Shown: positions 22,991-32,450 of the stretch, one piece after another
Layout: the number at the start of each line of letters is the position of its first letter
Position numbering within the stretch: position 1 is the stretch's first letter
Assembly: GCA_046160245.1 (NCBI GenBank)
Contig: JBJXGU010000267.1
Coordinates: 1-46,495, forward strand
Direction of reading: 5' to 3'
Origin: JAJTFW01 sp046160245
GTDB taxonomy: Bacteria > Bacteroidota > Bacteroidia > AKYH767-A > OLB10
DNA: 46,495 nt
Notes under the pieces: generated by a model
Told to the model about the DNA's origin: nothing
What the model saw: only the letters and a program-made list of their open reading frames with translations
The model's database searches: none
Position numbers and translations under genes: made by a program

Positions 22991-24877
22991 ATGAAACTAC
23001 CAATCAAAGATAAAAAATTCCTCTTCCTTCTATTTGCAATCGCGATAGTGGTTACATTGGAAATTCTTTCCATTGTAGGAATAGACATTCCTATGCCGTA
23101 TGCACCTTTCATTTATGCCACTTTCATTTTAATCATAGGCTATAATGTATTGTGGAATGGAGTAAAAGCAATTTTCAAACTCCAATTCAGCAACATCAAT
23201 TTGCTGATGCTTATTGCTGTTATCGGCGCCTTCTATTTAAATGAATTTCCTGAAGCAGCAGTATTGGTTGTTTTGTATGTATTAGGTGAACGCTTGGAAG
23301 ATATTGGCATCGCCAATAGTAAAACCGCTTTAGATGAGTTAGTGAGCAATGCCCCAAAGACCGCTTTTGTAAAATCACAAAATGGATATATTGCCATTGA
23401 TAAAATTACAGTAGGAACAGTCATTCATGTAAAGCCTGGTGAAATGATACCACTTGACGGCAAAATAATTTCAGGCGAAACCGCCGTAGATGAAGCTGCC
23501 ATCACAGGTGAACCCATTCCAAAAGACAAGCAAATTGGTGATAATCTTTTTGCGGGAACACTAAATAAAAATGGTTTCATTGAAATAGAAACAACCAAAC
23601 TTTCGGTTGATACCACTTTTTCAAAAATTGTTCGGCTCACATTTGAAGCACAAGCAAACAAGAGCGAAACGCAAAAATTCATTCAGCAGTTTGCAAAGTA
23701 TTATACTCCTGCAATGTTAGTTCTTTCTTTACTTCTATTTGTAGTTCCGGTTTTTATTTTGAAACTTGATTTCGATCAATGGCTGCAACAAGCTATTACA
23801 CTTTTAGTAATCGCTTGTCCTTGTGCCTTGGTCATATCTACTCCAGTGGCTATCTACGCAGCTATTGGTAACGCTTCAGCTAAAGGAGCATTGGTGAAAG
23901 GGGGTAAATATTTGGAAGCATTAGCAAACATCAAAGCAATTGCATTAGACAAAACACGAACAATCACATTTGGAAACCCTATTGTCTCAGATATTTTTCC
24001 TTTGAACGGAACAAGCCGTGAAGAACTTTTGGCCTGCACTGCAGGTGCAGAAATATTTTCCGAGCATCCGCTTGCACAAGCAATTGTAGATGCTAGCATA
24101 AAAGAAGGATTTGAACCACACAAAACCGAAGGTTTCAAAAGCATAATGGGGAAAGGAGCTACAGCAAGATGTTTGGTGTGTGAAGACGAAACAATTTATG
24201 TTGGTAAACTTGATTTTATAAAAGAGCATCAACACATAGATAAAGAAGCAGAGAAAATTGTGGAGCAACTTTCATCGCAAGGTAAAACAAGTGTAGTAGT
24301 TAGTTTCGGCGAAGGTGTAGCAGGAGTCATAGGTTTGATGGATGAAATTAAACCTGATAGTGCAGCTGCGTTAAAAGATTTGGAATCCCTCAACATTGAA
24401 CCCGTAATGCTTACAGGCGACAGTGAAAAAGCGGCAATCTATGTAGCAAAGCAAGTTGGCATTAAAAAAATATTCGGCAACATGCTCCCCGAAAACAAAG
24501 CCGAAAAAATCAAGGAACTTTTGCAGCAATATGGCATGGTTGCCATGGTAGGCGATGGAATTAATGATGCTCCAGCACTTGCACAAAGCACCGTTGGCAT
24601 TGCAATGGGTGCAGCCGGTAGTGACACCGCAATAGAAACGGCAAACATTGCATTGATGAATGATAAACTATCCCTCATTCCTTTTTTAATTCGGTTAAGT
24701 CGAAAAACTTTAATTAGAATAAAATTCAACACCATGGGTGCAATAGCAGTTAAACTTATTTTCATAATCCTTGCTTTTGCTGGTTACAGCAATTTAGTTT
24801 TCGCTATTGCTGCTGATGTGGGGGTCACATTGATTGTCATTTTAACCAGTTTGAATTTGGTTAACTACGATGAATAA
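22991..24877 (+). CDS. P1B-2 type heavy-metal ATPase (Zn/Cd/Pb) with altered DKTGT motif
   Basis: 628 aa inner-membrane ATPase of the CadA/ZntA class. The transmembrane metal site is CPC (Cys276, Pro277, Cys278). A Lys in the penultimate helix (VKLIFIIL) and D-V-G in the last (AADVGVTLIV) fit the Zn/Cd/Pb signature. Other motifs are intact: TGEP in the actuator domain, SEHP in the nucleotide domain, and GDGINDAPAL. The phosphorylation loop reads D-K-T-R-T (Asp320 to Thr324) where nearly all P-type ATPases have DKTGT. The phosphorylated Asp remains. There is no N-terminal HMA domain; the protein begins directly at the first helices. It is the last gene of the island. I leave the symbol empty because cadA and zntA cannot be separated. 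Confidence 0.9.
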   Translation: MKLPIKDKKFLFLLFAIAIVVTLEILSIVGIDIPMPYAPFIYATFILIIGYNVLWNGVKAIFKLQFSNINLLMLIAVIGAFYLNEFPEAAVLVVLYVLGERLEDIGIANSKTALDELVSNAPKTAFVKSQNGYIAIDKITVGTVIHVKPGEMIPLDGKIISGETAVDEAAITGEPIPKDKQIGDNLFAGTLNKNGFIEIETTKLSVDTTFSKIVRLTFEAQANKSETQKFIQQFAKYYTPAMLVLSLLLFVVPVFILKLDFDQWLQQAITLLVIACPCALVISTPVAIYAAIGNASAKGALVKGGKYLEALANIKAIALDKTRTITFGNPIVSDIFPLNGTSREELLACTAGAEIFSEHPLAQAIVDASIKEGFEPHKTEGFKSIMGKGATARCLVCEDETIYVGKLDFIKEHQHIDKEAEKIVEQLSSQGKTSVVVSFGEGVAGVIGLMDEIKPDSAAALKDLESLNIEPVMLTGDSEKAAIYVAKQVGIKKIFGNMLPENKAEKIKELLQQYGMVAMVGDGINDAPALAQSTVGIAMGAAGSDTAIETANIALMNDKLSLIPFLIRLSRKTLIRIKFNTMGAIAVKLIFIILAFAGYSNLVFAIAADVGVTLIVILTSLNLVNYDE

Positions 24878-24883
24878 TGAAAG

Positions 24884-24917
24884 TTAAAAATCTTTTTTAA
24901 CCTATTTGCTTTTTTTA
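24884..24917 (+). terminator. Possible AT-rich terminator after the metal island
   Basis: GTTAAAAA (24884-24891) pairs with TTTTTAAC (24895-24902) around a 3-nt loop and a run of T occurs at 24911-24917. The stem has only two G-C pairs, one at each strand end, so it is weak. Confidence 0.35.
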
Positions 24918-24981
24918 ATCCGAATTAAGTTTTATCTTTTGTCAGATGGAGGCATCAGTTTGCTAGGCAATTTTTAATGAG

Positions 24982-26178
24982 TTGCATAAGCGAATGTGGT
25001 ATATCAAGTCTTACTTCCTTCTTGATTTAGTTATCATGCGGCTCATTGAACCAGCATCTAAACGAAGAACAGTAGAATTACTGTCACATTATTTTGGAAT
25101 CACATATTCAAAACGAGTTTACCAAGATATCCCCAAATTGCTAAAACAAAATTCTTTAAATGAACAATATGCTTTTAGAGTAGCTATAGAAAAATTTAAT
25201 GAGACATTCTATTTTTTGCTCTATGATGTAACTACACTTTATTTTGAAACTTTTCAATCTGATGAATTACGAATACCAGGCTTCTCAAAAGATAATAAAT
25301 CTCAACAACCTCGAATCGTTGTATGGTTATTGGTAACTCAATCTAGCTTCCCGCTAGTCTATGAAGTTTTTCCGGGTAATACATTTGAAGGGAAAACAAT
25401 GCTGCCAGTTCTTGACAACTTTATGAATGAACATAAAGACATTAAGCCAATCGTAGCAACCTATGCTGCATTGTTGTCGGAAGAAAGATTGACAGAGCTC
25501 CCATTAAAAAACATCTCCTATATTGTCGGAGCTAGGTTGGCAACTTCCAATTTGGATTTGGTGAAACAAATTCATTCTGTTTTAGAAAACAAAAACGGAA
25601 AAATGCTCGTTTTCCCTCTTTACTTGGCGAATTAGTTTGAGAATTTTTCGACAAACGATACAAAATGGATCTATATGAATTAAATAAAATGATTAAAAAA
25701 AGAGAGGAAACAGGAGCCTAACAAACTACAAACAAAATAGTAAAATTTGCGAAAAAATATCCAAAGAAAAAGTAGAATTAAACACACCTTCCATTGAAAA
25801 CGAAAGCTTCTTTTGGCAATAAAGGGATATTGCACAGATTTTAAAGAAGCAAACTTGTCAAATGAAAATGTCATTTCGCACTATTATTATCTTTGGCGAG
25901 TAGAGCAGTCTTTTCGAATGAGTAAAAGCGATATAGAAACAAGGCATATATATCATCGAAAGGAGGAGGCAATACGATCACATTCACATGTATTAATCTG
26001 CTTCATAGCTTTAATCATTGAAAAATATTTGGAGTTGGAAACAAAATTATCATTACGCGAAATTCGATTTCTAATATGGAATATTACAGAAGCACATATA
26101 CAGGACAAATTCACAAAGAAAATCTTTACTTTTCGATCTCCAACAAATGATATTATGGAAAGCCCTCCTGCTAAATGA
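24982..26178 (+). pseudogene. Degraded IS1634-type transposase
   Basis: The N-terminal part (24982-25635) shows IS1634-family features: LLYDVTTLYFET with the first catalytic Asp, then RIPGFSKDNKSQQPRIV and YEVFPGNTFEGKTM. At the position of the second Asp, where family members read V-A-D-A-A-L-L-S, this copy reads V-A-T-Y-A-A-L-L-S, so the Asp is lost. Around 25636-25812 the frame is broken by stops and shifts. The C-terminal part (25813-26178) resumes with SHYYYLWRVEQSFRMSKSDIETR and its expected Glu. No clear terminal inverted repeats were found. The element separates the metal island from the FG-GAP genes and probably caused or followed the truncation at 26286. Confidence 0.85.
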
Positions 26179-26285
26179 ATTAAAACGTGGGAATTGTTAT
26201 CCTACTAAATGTCAGAACTCAGGTGATACTTTATTTGTCCAGGTTTGCCTGTAGAATCCATCGAAAATTTTTCATGGTGTACTAG

Positions 26286-26861
26286 TCAGGATCCACTAAT
26301 ACTAAATGCCAGAATATCCACATCGCCGTCGTTATCGATATCACTTAATGCAGGAGCATTCACACGAGAAGCGTAAATATTAGTTTGAAATCCTCCATAA
26401 TGTGTTTGAATTGAATTTGTAATTTGATTAAACAACAAACCGCCACCCATTGAGTAATCATTTCTGAAATATGAAATTCCACCGCCATAATACGAAAACA
26501 AATCCAAGTCACCATTAAAATCAATATTGAAGGTACGCACCCACCCCTCTAAACTTTCAGGAAATTTTGAACGATATTCTGGTGCATAAACATACGACGA
26601 CTCATTAGAAATACCCAAATTGATAAAAGGATTCACTCGAAAGCAAGGCGCATCAAATTCGATTAAATCCATCTTCCCATCCCCATTCAAATCCAACTCA
26701 GCAAATACAAGTGTATTTATTTCGCTTGCTCAGGGATTAACCAATCGGACACTTCCATGAAATACCGCTACGTTGGTATCTCTGAACATGTAGGGAGTTT
26801 GACCATCGGAAAGAAATGGAAAAACAGAAATTGCGATCAATAGGATAATTTTATTTTTCAT
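26286..26861 (-). pseudogene. Truncated FG-GAP repeat protein gene with in-frame stop
   Basis: The reading frame begins with ATG at 26861, which overlaps the TGA of the upstream paralogue (ATGA), and gives a signal peptide MKNKIILLIAISVFPF. After 43 codons there is a TGA (26730-26732) in an otherwise continuous frame. The part after the stop (26286-26696) matches the first quarter of the 732-aa neighbour: GDGKMDLIEFD, YAPEYRSKFPESLEGWVR, NDYSMGGGLLFNQ, DIDNDGDVDILAF. Beyond 26286 homology ends and the IS remnant begins about 100 bp further on. It was a second member of the surface-protein operon, now cut at its 3-prime end. Confidence 0.85.
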
Positions 26862-29056
26862 CGTTGTACGAATAATTTTTTAGCTGAAATATTACCTTTC
26901 ATTTTAACTTGTACGATATATATTCCAGACGAAAAAGCAGCAGTACTTAGTTGCATCTGTTTTTGCAAGGTAGATGTAGTGAATAAAACTCTTCCGGAAA
27001 GATCGACGATAGAAACTTGAAATTCCTCGTTTGTAAATTCGGATTGGATATTCAACAAACAATTTTCTTTTGTCGGATTTGGACTTAAATTGAAATTCAA
27101 AGTTGAAGCGGACGGCATAGTTGAAATTCCCACTGATGTATATTGAGTATACAAACGCATTCCACCGGAATTACATCCCGTCAACAAATCAAATTTTCCA
27201 TCTCCATCAATATCTCCTTTCGCAGTCGTAATTCTTTTAAGTTCCACAATATTCTGATAAGAAGAATCCAACAATGTAAAACTTCCTGACAAATTGCCGT
27301 CAATATTTGCATATTGAAAAATAGTACCATTATCGGATCCTACCAACATTTCATAGATACCATTATTATCAAATAACAAGGGAGAGCTGTATCCTGCAAT
27401 CGCCCCGGACATAATTACATTCAAATTTCCGAAATTCGGATTGTTCGTGCTGAAAACAGGATTCACACTCGATCCTGAATTTTCAAAATAATTAAGTACA
27501 CCACTTCGTTCGCCCACCAACAAATCATTTTTACCGTCACGATTCACATCAATAATTTGCGGAGCACTATTACTACCAATATCTATTCCTTGGTATTGTG
27601 GAGACGTAAAAACAAAATTACAAGGCAAACCTACTCCAGCAGTATTCGAATAATAAATCAAGGTTCCATCTGCATTTCCCAACAATAAATCTTCATCGCC
27701 ATCTCCGTCCAAATCTCCAAAAGAAGGAAACAATCCATATTGGGTGATAGAAGATAAGTTGAGCCAATCATCGGTAACTAAGGTAAACATAGGTTGCGTT
27801 GACGTTCCAATATTTTTGAAATAAGCCAATCGCGAATAAGCTAAATTAGGATTCGGATTGTAATATGAATCATTCCCTGCTACAATATCCAATAAGCCAT
27901 CTTTATCCACATCAAAAAAGGAAACATTGGAGGAAGTTCCTACATCAATTGTTTCATCAGATAGAAAACGGGATTTAACAAAATCAAAAACATTTGTACA
28001 ATTATTCGTTGTGTTTTTATAAAACAACATATTATTAAAATCTTCGCCAACGGTTGCAAACGGACTCAAGAACATATCCTTCATTCCGTCATTGTCCAAA
28101 TCTAAATAATAGGCTCCGGGTAAATTCTGCAAATCAACCGACACATCATACACTGGAAAAGCAGAATCCTGAGAAACAATATGGGCAGAATCAGGAGTTC
28201 CTCCATTCAATAAAAACAACATGTTTGACCCTAGAATATCTCCGTTTAACAAATCTACATCTCCATCGCAATCTTGATCTAGCGGAGTAAGCACTGAACC
28301 GGAGTGACGATTTCGATTTGCTGCATTATCATCTACAATTGCCGAACGACAATTTTGATTAAGTAATCCCAGATTTGTAAGCCCGCTTAACTTAAAATAT
28401 CCCCAACAATAAGGTTGTAGTGTAAATAAAAATCCTCCACAAATTCCTAAAGAATCCATTGAATAGTTCATATGATACTCCAAATAATTACTGGAATTTG
28501 CAAAAGTAATTATGTCCATATCTCCATCTCCATCGACATCATGCAACGCGGGCAAATTCACTTGAGTTACAAAAATAAATGTGAAAAAAGTTCCATACCA
28601 AGAACTCAATTGTGAATTCACCATTGTGAATTGCAAACCTGTTGCTGTCGTATAATCATTTCTCCAAACGCCCATTGCAGAATTGGTATAAGTAAACAAA
28701 TCCATGTCGCCGTCGCAATCATAATCGTATGAACGCACCCAATCATTCATAACGGGAAATTTGCTGATGTATTCCGGATGATAACTATAAGCAGAAGTAC
28801 TTCCGCTGCCATCATTCAAAAAAGTGGAAATTCTATTTCCAATACGATCAAAAATCATCAAATCCATTAATGTATCGCCGTTCATCTCGATGTCAACGGG
28901 CATCGTAGAGTTAAATCCACCTGTCCATGGAAAATCTAATGTGTCATTATTGTTTACAATTACCTTTGGTCGCTGATCCAAATACAACAATTGAGTTTGA
29001 GAATTTGCATGATCAATGAATCCTAAAACACCTAGGAGAATAAGAAGTATACGCAT
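26858..29056 (-). CDS. FG-GAP/VCBS repeat surface protein with T9SS sorting domain
   Basis: 732 aa. Signal peptide of 20 residues (ends NSQ). The body consists of repeated propeller-type FG-GAP units with calcium-binding loops of form D-x-D-x-D-G-x-x-D: DVDGDGDMDI, DLDNDGMKDM, DVDKDGLLDI, DLDGDGDEDL, DVNRDGKNDL, DIDGDGKFDL. The last about 80 residues are a type A T9SS C-terminal domain: NLSPNPTKENC, VSIVDLSGRVLF, and SSGIYIVQVKMKG. The protein is expected at the cell surface or secreted, with an unknown ligand; this repeat type often binds carbohydrate or protein partners. A perfect TAnnTTTG box lies 20 bp upstream. Confidence 0.9.
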   Translation of the reverse strand: MRILLILLGVLGFIDHANSQTQLLYLDQRPKVIVNNNDTLDFPWTGGFNSTMPVDIEMNGDTLMDLMIFDRIGNRISTFLNDGSGSTSAYSYHPEYISKFPVMNDWVRSYDYDCDGDMDLFTYTNSAMGVWRNDYTTATGLQFTMVNSQLSSWYGTFFTFIFVTQVNLPALHDVDGDGDMDIITFANSSNYLEYHMNYSMDSLGICGGFLFTLQPYCWGYFKLSGLTNLGLLNQNCRSAIVDDNAANRNRHSGSVLTPLDQDCDGDVDLLNGDILGSNMLFLLNGGTPDSAHIVSQDSAFPVYDVSVDLQNLPGAYYLDLDNDGMKDMFLSPFATVGEDFNNMLFYKNTTNNCTNVFDFVKSRFLSDETIDVGTSSNVSFFDVDKDGLLDIVAGNDSYYNPNPNLAYSRLAYFKNIGTSTQPMFTLVTDDWLNLSSITQYGLFPSFGDLDGDGDEDLLLGNADGTLIYYSNTAGVGLPCNFVFTSPQYQGIDIGSNSAPQIIDVNRDGKNDLLVGERSGVLNYFENSGSSVNPVFSTNNPNFGNLNVIMSGAIAGYSSPLLFDNNGIYEMLVGSDNGTIFQYANIDGNLSGSFTLLDSSYQNIVELKRITTAKGDIDGDGKFDLLTGCNSGGMRLYTQYTSVGISTMPSASTLNFNLSPNPTKENCLLNIQSEFTNEEFQVSIVDLSGRVLFTTSTLQKQMQLSTAAFSSGIYIVQVKMKGNISAKKLFVQR

Positions 29057-29621
29057 TGCAGTGGATTGAGTGTCTCAAAGATACACATATTCGGAAGTAT
29101 AATAGTTCATTCTTGAACTGATTTTTATATATATTTATACAAATCAGCCCCTATTATTGAGATAATCTCCAAACTTCTCGATATTCCTGAATTCTGACAT
29201 TTGCTCTAACCAAGAAATTTTAAATTTTTAAGTTATTGAATATCTAAGTCACAAATTTTTTTTCGAAAAATTTACCGCGCTAATGGCTATTTTGTAGGAT
29301 GTTTTCCATCAAAAGTAAACGAACAGCTTCTGGCTCTATTGCTATTCATGTGGTGGTTTATCAAGTTCACAAGTCAAAAATAATAACTATTATAAATATT
29401 AAGTAGTTCATATTAGTGAATTAAAAACATATTGAAAAGAGCATGTTTTTTTAATACTTTCTGTTGAAATGAATTTTGTGATTTGTGTAATAAACACACT
29501 CGCATCGTCCAATGTTTTATGTAACACCAATTATATATGTCCAGTATCCAGCATCTAACACCCACAATCAAAAAAATGTACTACAATTAACTTCTAAAAC
29601 GAAACCGTTGCGAGAACAAAA
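29057..29621. other. Intergenic region, 565 bp
   Basis: No credible gene. It holds the -7 box for the FG-GAP operon at one end. A phrase GTCCAGTATCCAGCATCTAA at 29539-29558 has the look of an extragenic repeat, but it occurs once here. I see no terminator for the Omp28 gene, which ends at 29622. Confidence 0.6.
29076..29083 (-). promoter_or_regulatory. -7 promoter element for the FG-GAP operon
   Basis: Minus-strand TATCTTTG, a perfect TAnnTTTG box, about 20 bp upstream of the ATG at 29056. No clear TTTG is seen at the -33 position. Confidence 0.5.
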
Positions 29622-30467
29622 TTACTGCAGCTTCACTTCAGTTACCTGAATAACTTCTTTAGTTACGGTATTTGTTAAAATGGCAACTAAATAAACATGA
29701 TTGACGTCCACATCAGAAGGAATCAGCGCCGTCGAATAATTTTTTATGATTTCATCACCAGTAGAAATTACTCCTAAATCTTCACCTAACATTCCATTGA
29801 ATGATCCGCGTAATACGTGATTGTGAACATAGGTAGAGTCATTAATGCTTCCATCTTTTTGCCATTTTATTATACTGTCTTCCGAAAAATAAACCGCAAG
29901 GTGGGCGCCATCGATTAAGTCACTAACTGCTTTTACTTTCACTTCAGCGGTCATGGTATTGGTACCGCTATTGTATCCAGGAGTGATTTCTAATCCCGCT
30001 TTTGCAGCTGTATTAATCCACTGATCGATTTTACTTTCCCATCCTGCCCAATCCAGAACTAATTGATTGCTTGTACCTGGATTTAACATGCGTTGCACCA
30101 TTCCTTTTGGGAAAGGTTGACCAATAATATTGAAGTCAGTTGCAATTTGAGTAGAAACAGCATTTCTAAAATCATAGGTAAAGAAAGGAGCATTGGGAGG
30201 ATAAGGAGCTGCCCAAAAATCGGCGTGTACTGCCAACACCACTAATCGCTCATCATAAATATCACGCAAGCGCTTTCCTTCTCTATGTGCATTTGGACAA
30301 GCTTGACAGGTATGACCCGTGAAGTCTTCTACTAAAACTTTTTGTACGATGGTGTCTCCGCCAATAGGTCCACCTGTATTTGTAACACCGTAAGGTCCTT
30401 CTATTTTATCACAAGCTGTTAGAATCGTGATGACAAAAAGAAGTAGTGCGAATTGTATTTTTTTCAT
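29622..30467 (-). CDS. Omp28-related lipoprotein with CXXC
   Basis: 281 aa. Lipobox LTAC (Cys19). The mature domain begins V-L-V-E-D-F-T-G-H-T-C-Q-A-C-P-N-A (Cys54 and Cys57), the thioredoxin-like start of Omp28-related outer-membrane lipoproteins, first described in Porphyromonas gingivalis. Family features continue: LAVHADFWA, FNIIGQPFPKGMV (cis-Pro-like position), and a beta-rich C-terminal half. It is downstream of the DUF6029 gene by 50 bp and has its own promoter candidate. A role in surface thiol chemistry is suggested by CQAC but not shown. Confidence 0.85.
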   Translation of the reverse strand: MKKIQFALLLFVITILTACDKIEGPYGVTNTGGPIGGDTIVQKVLVEDFTGHTCQACPNAHREGKRLRDIYDERLVVLAVHADFWAAPYPPNAPFFTYDFRNAVSTQIATDFNIIGQPFPKGMVQRMLNPGTSNQLVLDWAGWESKIDQWINTAAKAGLEITPGYNSGTNTMTAEVKVKAVSDLIDGAHLAVYFSEDSIIKWQKDGSINDSTYVHNHVLRGSFNGMLGEDLGVISTGDEIIKNYSTALIPSDVDVNHVYLVAILTNTVTKEVIQVTEVKLQ

Positions 30468-30485
30468 GTTGATATGCTGTTAACT

Positions 30486-30493
30486 CAAAGGTA
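30486..30493 (-). promoter_or_regulatory. Promoter for the Omp28 lipoprotein gene
   Basis: Minus-strand TACCTTTG is a perfect TAnnTTTG box 19 bp upstream of the ATG. A TTG suitable as -33 element lies 21 nt further upstream (30515-30517), at the stop codon of the preceding gene. Confidence 0.55.
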
Positions 30494-30517
30494 AGGATAA
30501 TTTTTTGGGATATGCAA

Positions 30518-32164
30518 TTAGAATCTACTGGAAACAGTAAGGGATAGTCCGTTGCTCGCAGGAACAAATCGACACACACCACCTACACAAAGGAGTCCCG
30601 CGCGTTGACGTGCCCATGACAGACTAATTCGTGTTCCATCTTTTACATAATTGATGCTTCCATTGTAATAGTGAAACTGCTTTTTAGGGTCTTTATTGCC
30701 ATAATTCCATTCGTCGGAAGCGGAGAGAGTGAAGTTTGAGTTGATATTTAATTCAACCATCATCATCGCCCAGTTCCCTCGATCTTGTTTTGTATATAAA
30801 TGTTCTACATCGATATGAAGACTTTTTGTAGATGATATTTTATAGGTGTATTCCATTACCCCTAAATGAGAGGTAACCTGTCTTTCGTTTACTTTTCCTT
30901 CAATTTTTTCGCGGTCATAAATTTGATAGAGGTAGCTTACAATAACTTTACTTTTCTTGGATATTTTTTTAGTCACTTCAAAAGTTACTTCCTGATAATA
31001 ACGATCATCGCCTACTGAGAAAAACTCAGAAGTATATCCTAAGGTATCATCTAAATTTTTACGATCTATATCGCTCACCGCGGCATAGTTCATCATGAGG
31101 GTAGTTCCGTATTCTCCCCCCAGCGCCGACTTCGGTTTGAAGTTGTAGTAGATCTCAGAAGATCCACCCATCTCACCCAACGACTGTGTTGCAAAGGGAT
31201 ACAGCGTCGCTAATCGATACGTTTGTTGACGATTAACCGCTGGTAAATAATTTATCTGTAATCGTGTTCCTGTCACACTACGGTCGCTGCGGTAATCCAT
31301 ATTGGAAACGCGCTTTCCACTTAAACGAATTCCTAACCCTTTTTGCGTGTAAGTTAGATTTGTGAATAAAGCTTCACCTGTATTGTAGGTAAATAAATTG
31401 GCCTGAGATGGATCATTAATTTTGTAAGCATATTCAGCATCAAAGGCAAGCTTTCCATAACGTAAATTGATTCTTCCTGCATAAGCACCTACATTTTCGG
31501 GTAGAATTAAAGAGGGCTTATCGTCTTTTTGATACTTACTTACGAAACTACCGCCTATGCCTATACGAAGTTTTGAATTCGCAAATTGTTCAAGGGCATC
31601 GTTAATCTGAATTTCCCCATCAATACCTCTCACCACATTTTCAGGATAGGTGAAGAAATCTCTTTGTCGACCAATTACTCCTTTAAAAGTAATTCCATTT
31701 CTTGGACGTAATACTACTTTCAATCCATCTAAAGAATTATCTAATCCCAGATTAGGTTCCCAATAAGTTCGAAAAACCAATCCACTTCCAAACTGCTCGT
31801 AAAAATTTCCTGCAGTTACAGTGATGAAATCATTTGAATAACTCACATAGCGATTCGTAATTCCATTTCCTTTATAGCTTGGATCAAAACCCAAGAGTGT
31901 ATTCAAATAACTCTCGTATCGAATTCCTGCTGATAGATTCCCGTTGTTGTAATTTAAAACCATAAAACCGTTGTTGAGATATTTCTCACGAACTTCAGGA
32001 GCATCAATAGCAGAGTCTGCTTGATAATACTGTCCGTTGGCTTCAAAGTAGCCCGAAAAATTACTTGGAGCAAGTCCCTGTTGCGATTGTGCTTGATAAC
32101 TGATGAAGAGGAAGATTGCAGTTCCGATTACCTTGCGGATGGACAGTATTGACATTGATTTCAT
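30518..32164 (-). CDS. DUF6029-like outer-membrane beta-barrel protein
   Basis: 548 aa from the ATG at 32164. The open frame extends to a TTG at 32188, but the ATG gives a more normal signal peptide ending YQAQSQ. The mature protein is made of alternating strands, e.g. GIRYESYLNTLLGFDPSYKG, ITVTAGNFYEQFGSGLVFR, SLHIDVEHLYTKQ, and ends in a strand SLTVSSRF typical of outer-membrane barrels. I recall this pattern as DUF6029, a Bacteroidota family found next to Omp28 and TlpA-like genes. Function unknown; a channel or receptor for the neighbouring surface proteins is a reasonable guess. Confidence 0.75.
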   Translation of the reverse strand: MKSMSILSIRKVIGTAIFLFISYQAQSQQGLAPSNFSGYFEANGQYYQADSAIDAPEVREKYLNNGFMVLNYNNGNLSAGIRYESYLNTLLGFDPSYKGNGITNRYVSYSNDFITVTAGNFYEQFGSGLVFRTYWEPNLGLDNSLDGLKVVLRPRNGITFKGVIGRQRDFFTYPENVVRGIDGEIQINDALEQFANSKLRIGIGGSFVSKYQKDDKPSLILPENVGAYAGRINLRYGKLAFDAEYAYKINDPSQANLFTYNTGEALFTNLTYTQKGLGIRLSGKRVSNMDYRSDRSVTGTRLQINYLPAVNRQQTYRLATLYPFATQSLGEMGGSSEIYYNFKPKSALGGEYGTTLMMNYAAVSDIDRKNLDDTLGYTSEFFSVGDDRYYQEVTFEVTKKISKKSKVIVSYLYQIYDREKIEGKVNERQVTSHLGVMEYTYKISSTKSLHIDVEHLYTKQDRGNWAMMMVELNINSNFTLSASDEWNYGNKDPKKQFHYYNGSINYVKDGTRISLSWARQRAGLLCVGGVCRFVPASNGLSLTVSSRF

Positions 32165-32404
32165 ATTGGAGGAGCTAAAATAGGCCAAATATCTTTATCC
32201 CAAATTATGCAATAGGATAATTTGCCCTTTTGGCTGACGAATCCGAAGTTTTTGTCAGGGATAATCCTGATGTGTAATCGCTTTTTGCGATTTCTACATT
32301 AATAATCCAATAGATTTCTTCTATTGCATTATATGGGTTATTGACAATTTATATATGAGTTTAATGGATTTTTTGGGGTAGAGTCAACCACTAAAATTAG
32401 TCAT

Positions 32405-32431
32405 AAAAAAAAGGGAGCTTTAGGCCCCCTT
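32405..32431 (-). terminator. Terminator of the TlpA-like gene
   Basis: AAGGGAGC (32411-32418) pairs with GCCCCCTT (32424-32431) with one G-T pair. On the minus strand the stem is followed by eight T. It lies 19 bp after the stop codon. Confidence 0.8.
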
Positions 32432-32450
32432 ATACAATGTAAATACTTTA

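Noticed and set aside
23987..24268. Cys/Phe-rich antisense frame in the P-type ATPase gene
   Set aside because: Shadow of the ATPase coding strand.
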